Assembly: GCF_000312505.2 (NCBI RefSeq)
Contig: NZ_HG326227.1
Location: forward strand, 1 to 64,000
Length of the DNA: 64,000 nt
Source: Fenollaria massiliensis
GTDB taxonomy: Bacteria > Bacillota > Clostridia > Tissierellales > Peptoniphilaceae
Reading direction: 5' to 3'
Shown: positions 26,584-35,644 of the stretch, in pieces
How the letters are laid out: the number at the start of each line of letters is the position of its first letter
Position numbering within the stretch: the first letter of the stretch is position 1
Translations under genes and position numbers: made by a program
Notes under the pieces: model-generated
The model's database searches: none
What the model was told of the DNA's origin: nothing
What the model saw: the letters and a program-made list of their open reading frames with translations, nothing else

Positions 26584-26606
26584 ACGATGTACATAAGGGT
26601 GATTTC

Positions 26607-26846
26607 ATGAGACTTGATAAGTTTTTAAAACTATCGAGAATTATTAAAAGAAGAACAGTAGCTAATGATGCTGCAAAAAGCGGCAAGATACTTATAAATT
26701 CAAAAGTAGCTAAACCAGGTGATGATTTAAAAGTTGGCGACATTATAACGACAACGTTTAATGAAGACCACAGAAGCTATGAAGTAGTATCCTTGCTTGA
26801 AAGTCCAAACAAGGATCAAGCTAAGCTGATGTATAAAGAGCTATGA
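26607..26846 (+). CDS. rqcP: S4-domain protein RqcP (YabO-like)
   Basis: 79 residues, one S4 RNA-binding domain starting MRLDKFLKLSRIIKRRTVAN, with SGKILINSKVAKPG near residue 25. RqcP/YabO stabilises the P-site tRNA on stalled large ribosomal subunits during C-terminal alanine tailing (ribosome rescue). The order hup-rqcP-divIC-S1 protein is the common Firmicute arrangement and supports the call. Confidence 0.88.
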   Translation: MRLDKFLKLSRIIKRRTVANDAAKSGKILINSKVAKPGDDLKVGDIITTTFNEDHRSYEVVSLLESPNKDQAKLMYKEL

Positions 26847-26865
26847 TTTGTAAGGAGTGATGATT

Positions 26866-27174
26866 ATGAAGAAAAATAAAAAAGGTGGAATAACGGCATT
26901 TAAATTAGGAATTATATCTTTATTTTTAATTGTATCAATCCATTTTTATAATCAAATAGCAACTTACAATAAATTAGTGAAAGAAGATAAAGCAAAGCAA
27001 GAAGAGATTGCAGAACTTAAGGACGAAATATCAAACGTAAAGGTATTGCTTTCTAAGTCTAAAACTCAAGAATTTATTGAACTAATAGCTAGAGATGAAT
27101 TAGGCATGATCAAGCCTAAAGAAATAAAAGTTGTTGACAAAGTCGACACAGATATATTTAAAGAAAACAAATAA
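26866..27174 (+). CDS. divIC: DivIC/FtsB-like septum formation protein
   Basis: 102 residues from the ATG at 26866, eight bases after AAGGAG (26852-26857); GTG and ATG codons at 26857 and 26860 are too near that site. One membrane helix (about residues 15-32, FKLGIISLFLIVSIHFY) is followed by a coiled coil (LVKEDKAKQEEIAELKDEIS) and a short C-terminal DELGMIKPKE. It is a bitopic divisome component that pairs with FtsL. The small rqcP gene is 19 bases upstream. Confidence 0.85.
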   Translation: MKKNKKGGITAFKLGIISLFLIVSIHFYNQIATYNKLVKEDKAKQEEIAELKDEISNVKVLLSKSKTQEFIELIARDELGMIKPKEIKVVDKVDTDIFKENK

Positions 27175-27198
27175 TAATTAAGGAGGATTTTGTTTTTT

Positions 27199-27699
27199 AT
27201 GACGCTTTCAGTTGGAGACATCGTGAGTGGAAAAGTTGTTAATATAACTAATTTTGGAGCATTTATCGAGATAGAAGGTGGACAGAATGGTCTTGTGCAT
27301 ATCTCAGAGATATCAAATGATTACGTAGAAAATGTTTCAGATGTTTTAAAAAAGGGACAAGAGGTTAAAGCTAAAGTTTTGTCGAATGACAACGGAAAAC
27401 TAAGTTTGTCAATTAAGCAAACTCTTCCAAAAAAGGAATTTGTTAAACAAAAAGATTTTAATAATAAAAAAGATTTTAATAATAAAAAAGATTTCTCAAA
27501 ACCAAGAAGAGATTTTTCTAAGCCACAAGCAAGAAAAGCTTATACTTGGGAAGGAGAAAGGACAGAATCTCAAGATTTAAGCTTCGAAGATAAAATTTCA
27601 AGGTTTTTGAAAGAAAGCACTGAAAAGATGGATCAAATGAAGTTTAAAGAAAACAGAAGAAGCAGTTATCATTCAAAAAAAGGTGACTATAGAAATTAA
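27199..27699 (+). CDS. S1-domain RNA-binding protein (YabR-like)
   Basis: 166 residues from the ATG at 27199; the TTG at 27190 is only three bases after the AAGGAGG site. The S1 domain covers residues 1-72 (SVGDIVSGKVVNITNFGAF, GGQNGLVHISEIS, VKAKVLSNDNGKLSLSIK). The rest is a basic, low-complexity tail with six-residue repeats (KDFNNK, twice, then DFSKP variants). Proteins of this type associate with ribosomes or RNA. Last gene of the hup-downstream cluster. Confidence 0.85.
   Translation: MTLSVGDIVSGKVVNITNFGAFIEIEGGQNGLVHISEISNDYVENVSDVLKKGQEVKAKVLSNDNGKLSLSIKQTLPKKEFVKQKDFNNKKDFNNKKDFSKPRRDFSKPQARKAYTWEGERTESQDLSFEDKISRFLKESTEKMDQMKFKENRRSSYHSKKGDYRN
27451..27498 (+). repeat. In-frame 18-base tandem repeat in the S1-protein gene
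   Basis: The unit AAAGATTTTAATAATAAA occurs twice exactly (27451-27468, 27469-27486) and a third time in part. It encodes KDFNNK, so copy-number change would keep the frame. Confidence 0.8.
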
Positions 27700-27729
27700 T
27701 TGCTTCTGAGTCTAATAAGTATTTAGCAA

Positions 27730-27762
27730 GGTTGAACAATTGTTCAGCCTTTAATTTTCTTT
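27730..27762 (+). terminator. Terminator before tilS
   Basis: Stem GGTTGAAC/GTTCAGCC (one G-T pair), loop AATT, then TTTAATTTTCTTT. It contains the codon at 27732 that would otherwise look like a tilS start. Confidence 0.75.
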
Positions 27763-27788
27763 ATATTTTATCTATGGTAGAGGTTAGT

Positions 27789-29144
27789 ATGAATAGTATA
27801 GAAAAATTTAGAAATTTCATCAAAGAAAATAATTTAATAAATAAATCAGATACCATAGTCAGCGCTGTATCTGGTGGCTCTGACTCTGTTTTTATGCTTG
27901 AAATGCTTCTTAGTATTAAAGAAGAATATAACCTTCACATTATAGTTTGTCACGTTAACCATGGTCTTAGAGGAGCAGAGGCACAAAGAGATGAAGATTT
28001 TGTAAAAAATCTTTCTGAAAAACATGGTCTTATATATGAAGTAGAGCACATTGACATGATGAGCTATGCCAAGGAGCACTCATTAACTTGTGAAGAAGCA
28101 GGCAGAAAGCTAAGATATATATTCTTTGAAGAGCTTAAAAATAAATACAAGGCAAATTCAGTTGCCATAGCTCACAATGAAAACGATGTAGCAGAGACCA
28201 TGATGCTAAATATATTTAGAGGCACAGGACTTGACGGACTTGAATCAATTCCACTAAGAAGAGATTTTTACATAAGACCAATACTTTGCTTTGAAAAATC
28301 AGAAATTCTTGAATATTTAAAAGAAAATAATATTAATTACGTTGATGACTCGACTAATTTCACCAACGATTACAAGAGAAATCTTATTCGTAACGAGATG
28401 ATACCATTTATTGAAAAGAATTTTAATGAGAATGTAATTGCGTCTATGGCTAGACTTGCAGCCATCTCTAAAGAGAACAATGAATATATTGAGATTATTA
28501 TAAATGATAAGTATAAAAGCATTGTCAAGGCGGGTAGCATTGACAGGGATGGTTTTAATAAGCTTCATCACTACGAAAAAACTATTATTTTAAGAAAATT
28601 TTTAAAAGAAAATTTAAAATATTTAAATAATATTAGTAAAGAAAATATTGAAGAGATGATCAATTTAATTTTGCTCGATTCGGGTAAAAAGTATGACATA
28701 GATAATAAACATTATCTTGTAAATGATTTTGATAAAACCACATTCAAAGTGCTTGATAAGAATGAGTTTTCAGAAGAAATATCGCTTGACTTTAAATTAG
28801 ATAAAGTATACAATATTTATGGAAGAAAATTTAAATTTGTCTTAAGTGATAAAATTCTTAGCAAAAAATATCTCGACTATGATTTATTAAAGGGAAAGCT
28901 TAGTCTTAGAAATAGAAGAAGTGGCGACAGATTCAACCCCTTCGGCATGAGTGGCTCAAAAAAGATTAAGGACTACTTTATTGATAAAAAAATTTCTTCA
29001 GATGAAAGAGCTAAAATTTTATTTTTGACAAATGATGAGGACATAGCTTGTGTTATTGGCTACGACATAGCTAATAAATACAGAGCAAACATAAAAACAA
29101 AGAACTATCTTAACATTATAATGGAGGATAATTATGGCTTATAG
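27789..29144 (+). CDS. tilS: tRNA(Ile)-lysidine synthetase
   Basis: 451 residues from the ATG at 27789, with AGAGGT seven bases upstream. PP-loop SAVSGGSDSVFML near residue 26, CHVNHGLRG near 56, and HNENDVAETMMLNIFRGTGL near 138, all TilS signatures. It converts the C34 of AUA-reading tRNA-Ile to lysidine and is essential. C-terminal TilS domain (LRNRRSGDRFNPFGMSGSKK near 378) is present. It overlaps hpt by eleven bases; tilS-hpt-ftsH is the conserved Firmicute order. Confidence 0.94.
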   Translation: MNSIEKFRNFIKENNLINKSDTIVSAVSGGSDSVFMLEMLLSIKEEYNLHIIVCHVNHGLRGAEAQRDEDFVKNLSEKHGLIYEVEHIDMMSYAKEHSLTCEEAGRKLRYIFFEELKNKYKANSVAIAHNENDVAETMMLNIFRGTGLDGLESIPLRRDFYIRPILCFEKSEILEYLKENNINYVDDSTNFTNDYKRNLIRNEMIPFIEKNFNENVIASMARLAAISKENNEYIEIIINDKYKSIVKAGSIDRDGFNKLHHYEKTIILRKFLKENLKYLNNISKENIEEMINLILLDSGKKYDIDNKHYLVNDFDKTTFKVLDKNEFSEEISLDFKLDKVYNIYGRKFKFVLSDKILSKKYLDYDLLKGKLSLRNRRSGDRFNPFGMSGSKKIKDYFIDKKISSDERAKILFLTNDEDIACVIGYDIANKYRANIKTKNYLNIIMEDNYGL

Positions 29145-29682
29145 AATTAAAGAAATTATGTTCACTGAAGAACAGATTCAAGAAAAAGTTTTAGAACTAG
29201 CAAAACAATTAACAGAGGATTATAAAGGAAAGAGCCCAATCTTTGTTGGGATATTAAAAGGATCCTTTGTGTTTATGGCTGACCTTATTAAAAATGTTGA
29301 CAATCACGAGCTTAGAGTTGATTTCATGAGAGCATCAAGCTATGGAAACAAAACTAAATCCGATGGCAAGGTCAATATCAAGTTAGATATGGAGTTTGAT
29401 CCAAAAGGTGAGGATGTACTTATCATTGAAGATATCATCGATTCAGGCTACACTCTTAAGTGTCTTCACGAGTACCTTTTAAACAAGGGAGCAAAATCAG
29501 TTAAGATAGTTACACTGCTTAATAAGAGTGAAAGAAGAGTTGTAGATATAAAGGTTGATTACGTTGGTTTCGAAATACCAGATAAGTTTATCATCGGCTA
29601 CGGACTTGATTTTAACGAGCACTTAAGAAATTTACCATACATAGGAGTTTTAGATGAAACTTGTTTAGGTGAGGAGGAATAA
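29134..29682 (+). CDS. hpt: Hypoxanthine phosphoribosyltransferase
   Basis: 182 residues. It salvages hypoxanthine and guanine with PRPP. The PRPP-binding motif [15 protein letters not shown] lies near residues 92-106; [14 protein letters not shown] near 36 and [20 protein letters not shown] near 151 are also typical. ATG at 29134 is preceded by GGAGG and overlaps the tilS stop, so translation is coupled. Confidence 0.93.
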   Translation: MAYRIKEIMFTEEQIQEKVLELAKQLTEDYKGKSPIFVGILKGSFVFMADLIKNVDNHELRVDFMRASSYGNKTKSDGKVNIKLDMEFDPKGEDVLIIEDIIDSGYTLKCLHEYLLNKGAKSVKIVTLLNKSERRVVDIKVDYVGFEIPDKFIIGYGLDFNEHLRNLPYIGVLDETCLGEEE

Positions 29683-29683
29683 T

Positions 29684-31501
29684 TTGAAAAGATCTTCAAT
29701 TAGAAATATAATTGTTTATGCATTTATATTGATACTTGTCTTTTTCTCTTTGAGATTTTTCTCGGGAAGTTTTTTCTCGGAGGATAGAGCCAATGTCAAT
29801 ACTTTCATAAACGATATTAAAGATGGAAAAGTAAAGAGAATTAGCCAAGAAGGCTATGGATTTAAATATACAAAAAATGACGGTAAAAGTGATTATGTTG
29901 AGGTAGATCCAAATGTTTGGCAGTCTATATATGATGATTATGTTAAAGATAGAGTTATAGCAAACAAGCTTCAATACGATGTGAGCATGCCTAAGGATAA
30001 CTCCATGATGATAAATATACTTATGATGGCAGGATCTATGCTATTCTTTATGTTTATCATGCGTGCGTTAATTGCACCGAGAGGACAAGATGGAACAAGT
30101 CCACAAAATTTTGGTAGATCTAGAGCGAGAGAATCAAAAACTGTCAATGGTAAAGTCATTAAATTTGCAGATGTTGCAGGACTTGTCGAAGAAAAAGAAG
30201 AATTATTTGAAATAGTTGACTTCTTAAAAAATCCTATGAAATATATCAAGCTTGGCGCAAGAATACCAAAGGGCGTTTTGCTAGTTGGTGAGCCAGGTAC
30301 AGGTAAAACATATCTATCAAAGGCAGTTGCTGGCGAAGCAGGAGTACCTTTCTATACTATATCCGGTTCAGACTTTGTAGAAATGTTTGTCGGCGTTGGT
30401 GCTTCAAGAGTTAGAGACCTTTTCCAAACAGCAAAGAAGAATGCACCTTGCATTGTGTTTATAGATGAGATTGATGCAGTTGGTAGACAAAGAGGCGCAG
30501 GCCTTGGCGGCGGCAACGATGAAAGAGAGCAAACACTTAATCAATTACTTGTAGAGATGGACGGTTTCACTCAAAATGAAGGCATTATCGTTATGGCGGC
30601 AACCAATAGACCAGATATACTTGATAAGGCTTTATTAAGACCAGGTAGATTCGATAGAAATATATATGTTTCGCTTCCTGATGTTAAGGCTAGAGAGGCA
30701 ATACTTGAAGTTCATGCAAAGAATAAAAAGCTTGATGAAGATGTTGACTTAGAAAATATTGCTAAGAAAACAGTAGGATTCTCACCAGCTGACCTTGAAA
30801 ATCTTCTTAATGAAGCAGCACTATTAACAGCTAGAGAAAATCTTGACAAGATACCTATGAGACTTGTTCAAGAAGCGTCAATCAAGGTAGTTGCTGGACC
30901 AGAAAAGAAATCACAAACTGTTATAGAAAAAGAAAGAAAGATAGTTGCTTATCATGAAGCAGGTCACGCTATAGTTAGTCACTACACAGATGAATTATAT
31001 CCAGTCAATATGATAACTATAGTTCCAAGAGGAAGAGCGGGCGGCTTCACAGAATATCTTCCAAAAGAAGATTTTAATTACACAACTAAGTCCATGATGG
31101 AGAATATGCTTAAATCACTACTTGGCGGTAGGATAGCTGAAGAGATTATATTTAAAGATATATCTACAGGCGCATCAAACGACATTGAAAGAGCAACAGA
31201 TATTGCGAAAAACATGGTTACTGTCTACGGTATGAGCGATAAGCTTGGACCAGTTTGCTATGACAATGAAGGCGAAAACGTTTTCATAGGCAGGGACTAC
31301 GGAAGAACAAAAGTTTATTCAGAAGAAGTTCAATACGCTATAGACCAAGAGATTAAAGACTTTATCTTGAAAGCAAAAGAAGAAGCAACTCAAATACTTT
31401 TAGAGCATAAGGATAAACTTGAAAAATTAGCACAAACACTTCTTGAAAAAGAAACAATCAATAGAAAAGAATTCTTAGAAGTTCTTGGAGAAAATCAATA
31501 A
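29684..31501 (+). CDS. ftsH: ATP-dependent zinc metalloprotease FtsH
   Basis: 605 residues from the TTG at 29684, six bases after GAGGAGG; a GTG at 29669 lies before that site. Two membrane segments (about residues 9-24 and 107-124) flank an extracellular domain. AAA+ domain: Walker [11 protein letters not shown] near 201, Walker [13 protein letters not shown] near 256, [23 protein letters not shown]. The protease zinc site HEAGH is near 422. It degrades misfolded membrane and some regulatory proteins, including ssrA-tagged ones. Confidence 0.95.
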   Translation: MKRSSIRNIIVYAFILILVFFSLRFFSGSFFSEDRANVNTFINDIKDGKVKRISQEGYGFKYTKNDGKSDYVEVDPNVWQSIYDDYVKDRVIANKLQYDVSMPKDNSMMINILMMAGSMLFFMFIMRALIAPRGQDGTSPQNFGRSRARESKTVNGKVIKFADVAGLVEEKEELFEIVDFLKNPMKYIKLGARIPKGVLLVGEPGTGKTYLSKAVAGEAGVPFYTISGSDFVEMFVGVGASRVRDLFQTAKKNAPCIVFIDEIDAVGRQRGAGLGGGNDEREQTLNQLLVEMDGFTQNEGIIVMAATNRPDILDKALLRPGRFDRNIYVSLPDVKAREAILEVHAKNKKLDEDVDLENIAKKTVGFSPADLENLLNEAALLTARENLDKIPMRLVQEASIKVVAGPEKKSQTVIEKERKIVAYHEAGHAIVSHYTDELYPVNMITIVPRGRAGGFTEYLPKEDFNYTTKSMMENMLKSLLGGRIAEEIIFKDISTGASNDIERATDIAKNMVTVYGMSDKLGPVCYDNEGENVFIGRDYGRTKVYSEEVQYAIDQEIKDFILKAKEEATQILLEHKDKLEKLAQTLLEKETINRKEFLEVLGENQ

Positions 31502-31509
31502 GATTATTA

Positions 31510-31535
31510 AGCGGCTATAAATTTAGTCGCTTTTC
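31510..31535 (+). terminator. Terminator of ftsH
   Basis: Stem AGCGGCTA/TAGTCGCT (one G-T pair), loop TAAATT, then TTTTCTT. Confidence 0.75.
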
Positions 31536-31620
31536 TTATGCAAAAAATAAATTATATTATCATGATGAGACAAAATTATTACGGCAACAAAAATAATTTA
31601 CAATAAAAATTACAATAAAC

Positions 31621-31649
31621 TTGAAAAAAACTTTCTAAAATGATATAAT
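31621..31649 (+). promoter_or_regulatory. Promoter of the DUF819 permease gene
   Basis: TTGAAA (31621-31626), 17-bp spacer, TATAAT (31644-31649) with an extended TGA in front. Confidence 0.85.
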
Positions 31650-31685
31650 AACTATTGTAATAGTTTACTATAAAGGAGTGATTTT

Positions 31686-32900
31686 ATGTTTTTAGCAAGT
31701 TTTATTTCGCCTGAAAACACTTGGGCTCTTTGGTCAGTTCTAGCATGTTCAGCTGCTTTAGCAATATTCCTAGAACAAAAATACAAATGGGCTAACAAAG
31801 TAACAGGCTGTATCTTAGCGTTAACTATCACTATGATACTTTCAAACGTTAACTTTATTCCAGCAGATGCACCAGTTTATAATGCTGTTTGGGACTATGT
31901 AGTACCTCTAGCAGTACCAATGCTATTATTCAAAGCTAATATTAAGAAAATTGCTAAGGAATCAGGAAGAGTATTTATTATTTATCTATTAAGTTCAGTA
32001 GGAACAATACTTGGTTCTTTCGCAGCATTCTATATCTTAAGAGGCGCTATAAATGACCTTGGTAGAATTATCCCTATGTTCACAGGAACATACACAGGCG
32101 GAAGCGTTAACTTCGTAGCTATGGCTGACAACTATGCAGTTGATCAATCAGTTACAAGCGCCGCTCTAGTTGCAGATAACTTATTAATGGCTATCTACTT
32201 CTTCGTTTTAATAGCTTTACCAGGAATTTCATTCATCAAAAAAGCTTACAAGCATCCATACATTGATGAACTTGAAAAGAACGCAGATCTTAAAGACAGC
32301 AGCAAGACTATGGCAGCTCAATATTGGGGAGCAAAGAATATATCATTACTTGATATAGCAACAGTAGTTGCAAGTGCCTTCCTAATCGTTACAGTATCTG
32401 ATCTTATTGCTTCATTCTTAGGATCAGTTATACCAACAGGCAACTTTGTAATGCAATTATTCAATGGATTACTTGGTAACAAGTATCTAATCATGACAAC
32501 TATCACTATGATACTTGCATCAGTATTTAGCTCTTTCTTCGAAAAGATTAACGGTAGCCAAGAAATCGGTACTTTCTTAATTTATCTATTCTTCGCAGTA
32601 ATCGGCGCACCAGCATCATTAAAGTTAATAATCGAACAATCTCCACTATTATTATTACTAGCAGCAATCATAGTATTCACAAACTTAATCGTATCACTTA
32701 TATTTGGAAAGATTTTCAAATTCTCTATCGAAGAAATCATTATTTCTTCAAACGCAAACGTTGGTGGACCTACAACAGCAGCAGCTATGGCTGTATCTAA
32801 GGGCTGGCAAGCACTTATTGTTCCAGCACTATTAGTTGGTACACTTGGATACGTTCTAGGCAATTGGTACGGTATTTTAGTAGGTACAATACTTCAATAA
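31686..32900 (+). CDS. DUF819 family integral membrane protein
   Basis: 404 residues with about ten to twelve membrane helices. Family features: VPLAVPMLLFKANIKKIAKE near residue 76, MFTGTYTGGSVNFVAMAD near 131 and ISSNANVGGPTTAAAMAVSKG near 349. The two Gly-rich half-repeats suggest an inverted-topology transporter; no substrate is established for the family. It is a single-gene unit with its own strong promoter and terminator, and its codon choice (GCA, CTA, ACA) suggests good expression. GGAG ribosome site at 31675-31678. Confidence 0.85.
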   Translation: MFLASFISPENTWALWSVLACSAALAIFLEQKYKWANKVTGCILALTITMILSNVNFIPADAPVYNAVWDYVVPLAVPMLLFKANIKKIAKESGRVFIIYLLSSVGTILGSFAAFYILRGAINDLGRIIPMFTGTYTGGSVNFVAMADNYAVDQSVTSAALVADNLLMAIYFFVLIALPGISFIKKAYKHPYIDELEKNADLKDSSKTMAAQYWGAKNISLLDIATVVASAFLIVTVSDLIASFLGSVIPTGNFVMQLFNGLLGNKYLIMTTITMILASVFSSFFEKINGSQEIGTFLIYLFFAVIGAPASLKLIIEQSPLLLLLAAIIVFTNLIVSLIFGKIFKFSIEEIIISSNANVGGPTTAAAMAVSKGWQALIVPALLVGTLGYVLGNWYGILVGTILQ

Positions 32901-32934
32901 TTTTATTAATTAGTAAACTATAATTATTACAGGG

Positions 32935-32964
32935 TAAGCAGTCAGAAATGGCTGCTTATTTTTT
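32935..32964 (+). terminator. Terminator of the DUF819 gene
   Basis: Ten-bp stem TAAGCAGTCA/TGGCTGCTTA (one G-T pair), loop GAAA, then seven T. Confidence 0.9.
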
Positions 32965-32969
32965 AATCA

Positions 32970-32998
32970 TTGCAATGGATTTGTCTTTGTGCTATAAT
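32970..32998 (+). promoter_or_regulatory. Promoter of panT-coaX-dusB
   Basis: TTGCAA (32970-32975), 17-bp spacer, TATAAT (32993-32998) with extended TGC. A long in-frame extension of the next gene begins inside this promoter and is therefore not translated. Confidence 0.85.
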
Positions 32999-33051
32999 AT
33001 TTAGCGTAAATCAAACGGTATCCTTAGTGAACCGGAATGGAGGTAATTTAA

Positions 33052-33803
33052 TGAACATGAGCAAGAACTCAAAAAGAGTCGCGTACGCAGCTATTTATAT
33101 AGCTATAGTACTACTATTTGCATTTACGCCCATAGGTTTTGTTCCTGTAGGTTTAACAAATGCAACAACACTACATATACCAGTTATTTTGGCGGGCATA
33201 CTAGAAGGTCCACTTATTGGGGCCATAGTCGGTTTTGTCTTTGGCATAACAAGCATAATCAATGCTATAATCAAGCCAAATCCTATATCACTAGTATTTT
33301 TAAATCCAATTATAGCTGTTGTGCCAAGAATTTTGATAGGCTTAGTATCTGGTCTTGTATTTAAATTTATGAACAAAAGAGATGAAAAAACAAATAAGGC
33401 AATCACTTTAACAGTATTTGCACTAATTTTTATCTATTATTTAAGATGGGTCATCCTTTTCATCGCAAGTCCGGAGATTAAAGTCATAAACAAGCTAGTT
33501 AACGTAGGATTTTTATTAATTACGCTAATGATACTCATCTTTATCATTAAAGGCTCAAAAAAGTATAGACTTGATCTAGTAGTGCCAGCATTTATTGGGA
33601 CACTTGCAAACACTGGACTTGTCTTATCATTTATGTATTTAATTTATGGAAGCTTCATTGAAGGAGCGCTTGGACTTGAAGCAGGCGCTGCAAAGGGCTA
33701 TATACTCGCAATTGCGACAACAAACGCAATACCTGAGCTCATCATAGCGATTGTGGCTGTGACAGTAATCGCTTCAAGAGTATTATCAATTGAGAGGAGA
33801 TAA
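33052..33803 (+). CDS. ECF transporter S component, probably pantothenate-specific
   Basis: 250 residues from the ATG at 33052, preceded by GGAGG at 33040-33044; an ATG three codons later is possible. About six membrane helices. Seen: YAAIYIAIVLLFAFTPIGF near residue 10 and VILAGILEGPLIGAIVGFVFGI near 46, the S-component core that binds vitamin and the EcfT coupling helices. The next gene, coaX, phosphorylates pantothenate, so PanT is the likely identity. It needs EcfA/EcfT encoded elsewhere. A small hairpin CGGT/ACCG lies in the 5' leader. Confidence 0.8.
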
Positions 33804-33805
33804 TT

Positions 33806-34582
33806 ATGCTATTAGCAATGGATGTCGGCAATACTAACATAGTTTTAGGCTTGTTCGACGATAATAATATGATAGAAAGCTTTAGACTATCCACAGATAA
33901 GGATAAAACTTTGGATGAATATGGCATTATTTTTCATGATTTTTTGAATTTTGCAAAAGTTGATGCAAAAGAAGTGAATGCAGCCATCATCTCATCGGTT
34001 GTACCTCCTGTGACAGGACCACTTATTGATTCAATTAAAAAATATTTTAATGTTAATGCTGAACTTGTTGGCAAAAATCTTAAAACTAAGATCAACATTG
34101 TTATGGATAATCCAAAGGAGGTTGGCTCAGATAACATAGTAAACTCAGTTGCTGTTAGAGCCATCACAAATAAACCAGCTATAGTCATAGACCTAGGCAC
34201 AGCAAATACTTATCACTACTTAAATGAAAAAGGTGACTACCTTGGAGGCATCATCACACCAGGCTTTAAGATATCGATGGATGCTCTATCTGAGAGAACA
34301 TCAAAGCTTCCGCGCGTTGAGCTTGAAATGCCTGAGCACGTTCTTGGCAAAAATACTGTTGAGAGCATTAAAAGCGGTATTATGAACTCAAAAATCGGTG
34401 AGATGGACTACATCATAAAAAAGATTTTGGAAGAGATCGGAAAAACTAAGGAGGAGCTTCTAATAGTTGCAACTGGTGGACTTTCAGAAAAAGTTGCCAA
34501 ATACAGCGAATATGTTAATTTAATCGAGCCAAATCTAACTCTTCTAGGTCTTTACGAAATATATAAGATGAATCATGCTTAA
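33806..34582 (+). CDS. coaX: Type III pantothenate kinase
   Basis: 258 residues. First enzyme of coenzyme A synthesis: pantothenate to 4'-phosphopantothenate. ASKHA fold: LLAMDVGNTNIVLGLFDD at residues 2-19, ISSVVPPVTG near 64 and VIDLGTANTYHYL near 127 with GGIITPGF. Type III enzymes are not feedback-inhibited by CoA. Starts two bases after the transporter gene and overlaps dusB by eight bases. Confidence 0.94.
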   Translation: MLLAMDVGNTNIVLGLFDDNNMIESFRLSTDKDKTLDEYGIIFHDFLNFAKVDAKEVNAAIISSVVPPVTGPLIDSIKKYFNVNAELVGKNLKTKINIVMDNPKEVGSDNIVNSVAVRAITNKPAIVIDLGTANTYHYLNEKGDYLGGIITPGFKISMDALSERTSKLPRVELEMPEHVLGKNTVESIKSGIMNSKIGEMDYIIKKILEEIGKTKEELLIVATGGLSEKVAKYSEYVNLIEPNLTLLGLYEIYKMNHA

Positions 34583-35555
34583 AATATCGAATTTTGAGAT
34601 AAAAAATTCATTAGTCTTGGCGCCGATGGCAGGCTTCACTGACTATGCATTTAGGCACATAGCTTGTGAACTTGGCGCTGGCATGACAGTCTCTGAGATG
34701 GTTAATGTCAAAGGCCTTGTTCATGATGACAAAAAAACTTTGGATCTAACTAAAAGAATAAAAGATGAAGCCATCTACGCAGTACAAATTTTTGGAAGCA
34801 ATGAAGATGATTACAAAAGAGCGATAGAGGAGCACCTAAACGCTATGGACATAGATATCATAGACATCAACATGGGCTGCCCTATGCCAAAAATTACGAA
34901 AAATGGCGATGGCAGTGCGCTTTTAAAAGATACAGAAAAAGTATATAAGGTAGTCAAAGCTGCGAAAAGCGCTTCAGCTAAGCCAATTACCGTAAAAATA
35001 CGTATTGGCTGGGACGATGATAACTTAAATGGCGTAGACAATGCTAAGGCGATAGAAGAGGCAGGAGCAGACGCAATCACTGTTCATGGAAGGACTAGAG
35101 AAGCCTTCTACACAGGAAGCGCCAATTGGGACTACATCAAAAAGATTGTAGATGCAGTTGATATACCAGTCATTGCCAACGGCGATGTGGCGAGTCTTGA
35201 TGATTACAATAGGATACTTGAAGTGACAGGTGCAAGTGGAGTTGCCATAGGCAGAGGAGCGCTTGCAAATCCATTCTTATTTAAAGAGATAGCTAGCTAC
35301 TTAAAAGGCGAGGAATATATTTCTAAAGATTATCAAAAAATTGACATAGCTATAAGGCACATGGACCTAGATTTGGAGTTATATCCTAAGGAGCTATTAA
35401 AAAACAATATGAAAAAGCAGCTCTTACAGTACATCAAGGGCCTAAGAAACGCAGCGAAAGTGAAGAACGCCATTTGCGAGAGCAAAGACTTTGATGAAAT
35501 ATATGAAATTTTATTAAAGTATAGAGAATATTTAAAAAATAATATTGAGTACTAA
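34575..35555 (+). CDS. dusB: tRNA-dihydrouridine synthase (DusB type)
   Basis: 326 residues. FMN-dependent reduction of uridines in the tRNA D-loop. LAPMAGFTDYAFRHIACELG near residue 15, catalytic Cys in DINMGCPMPKI near 97, TVHGRTREAFYTG near 166, VIANGDVAS near 195 and GVAIGRGALANPFLF near 216 form the TIM-barrel signature. Co-transcribed with coaX; a coaX-dusB pair is common in Firmicutes. Confidence 0.92.
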   Translation: MLKISNFEIKNSLVLAPMAGFTDYAFRHIACELGAGMTVSEMVNVKGLVHDDKKTLDLTKRIKDEAIYAVQIFGSNEDDYKRAIEEHLNAMDIDIIDINMGCPMPKITKNGDGSALLKDTEKVYKVVKAAKSASAKPITVKIRIGWDDDNLNGVDNAKAIEEAGADAITVHGRTREAFYTGSANWDYIKKIVDAVDIPVIANGDVASLDDYNRILEVTGASGVAIGRGALANPFLFKEIASYLKGEEYISKDYQKIDIAIRHMDLDLELYPKELLKNNMKKQLLQYIKGLRNAAKVKNAICESKDFDEIYEILLKYREYLKNNIEY

Positions 35556-35560
35556 TATAT

Positions 35561-35587
35561 GCCAAGAGAAATCTTGGCTTTTCTCTT
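35561..35587 (+). terminator. Terminator of panT-coaX-dusB
   Basis: Stem GCCAAGA/TCTTGGC, loop GAAA, tail TTTTCTCTTG. The tail overlaps the next promoter's -35. Confidence 0.8.
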
Positions 35588-35614
35588 GCAATTATTTTTC
35601 ATTTCTTATATAAT
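35586..35614 (+). promoter_or_regulatory. Promoter of the phosphodiester glycosidase gene
   Basis: TTGCAA (35586-35591), 17-bp spacer, TATAAT (35609-35614). Confidence 0.8.
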
Positions 35615-35644
35615 AGAATAAAGTAAATGAAGAGAGGTAATTTT

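Noticed and set aside
27732-27788. N-terminal extension of tilS
   Set aside because: It covers a terminator hairpin; the ATG at 27789 fits the family start.
32970-33051. N-terminal extension of the ECF transporter gene
   Set aside because: It starts in the promoter; the ATG at 33052 has a ribosome site.
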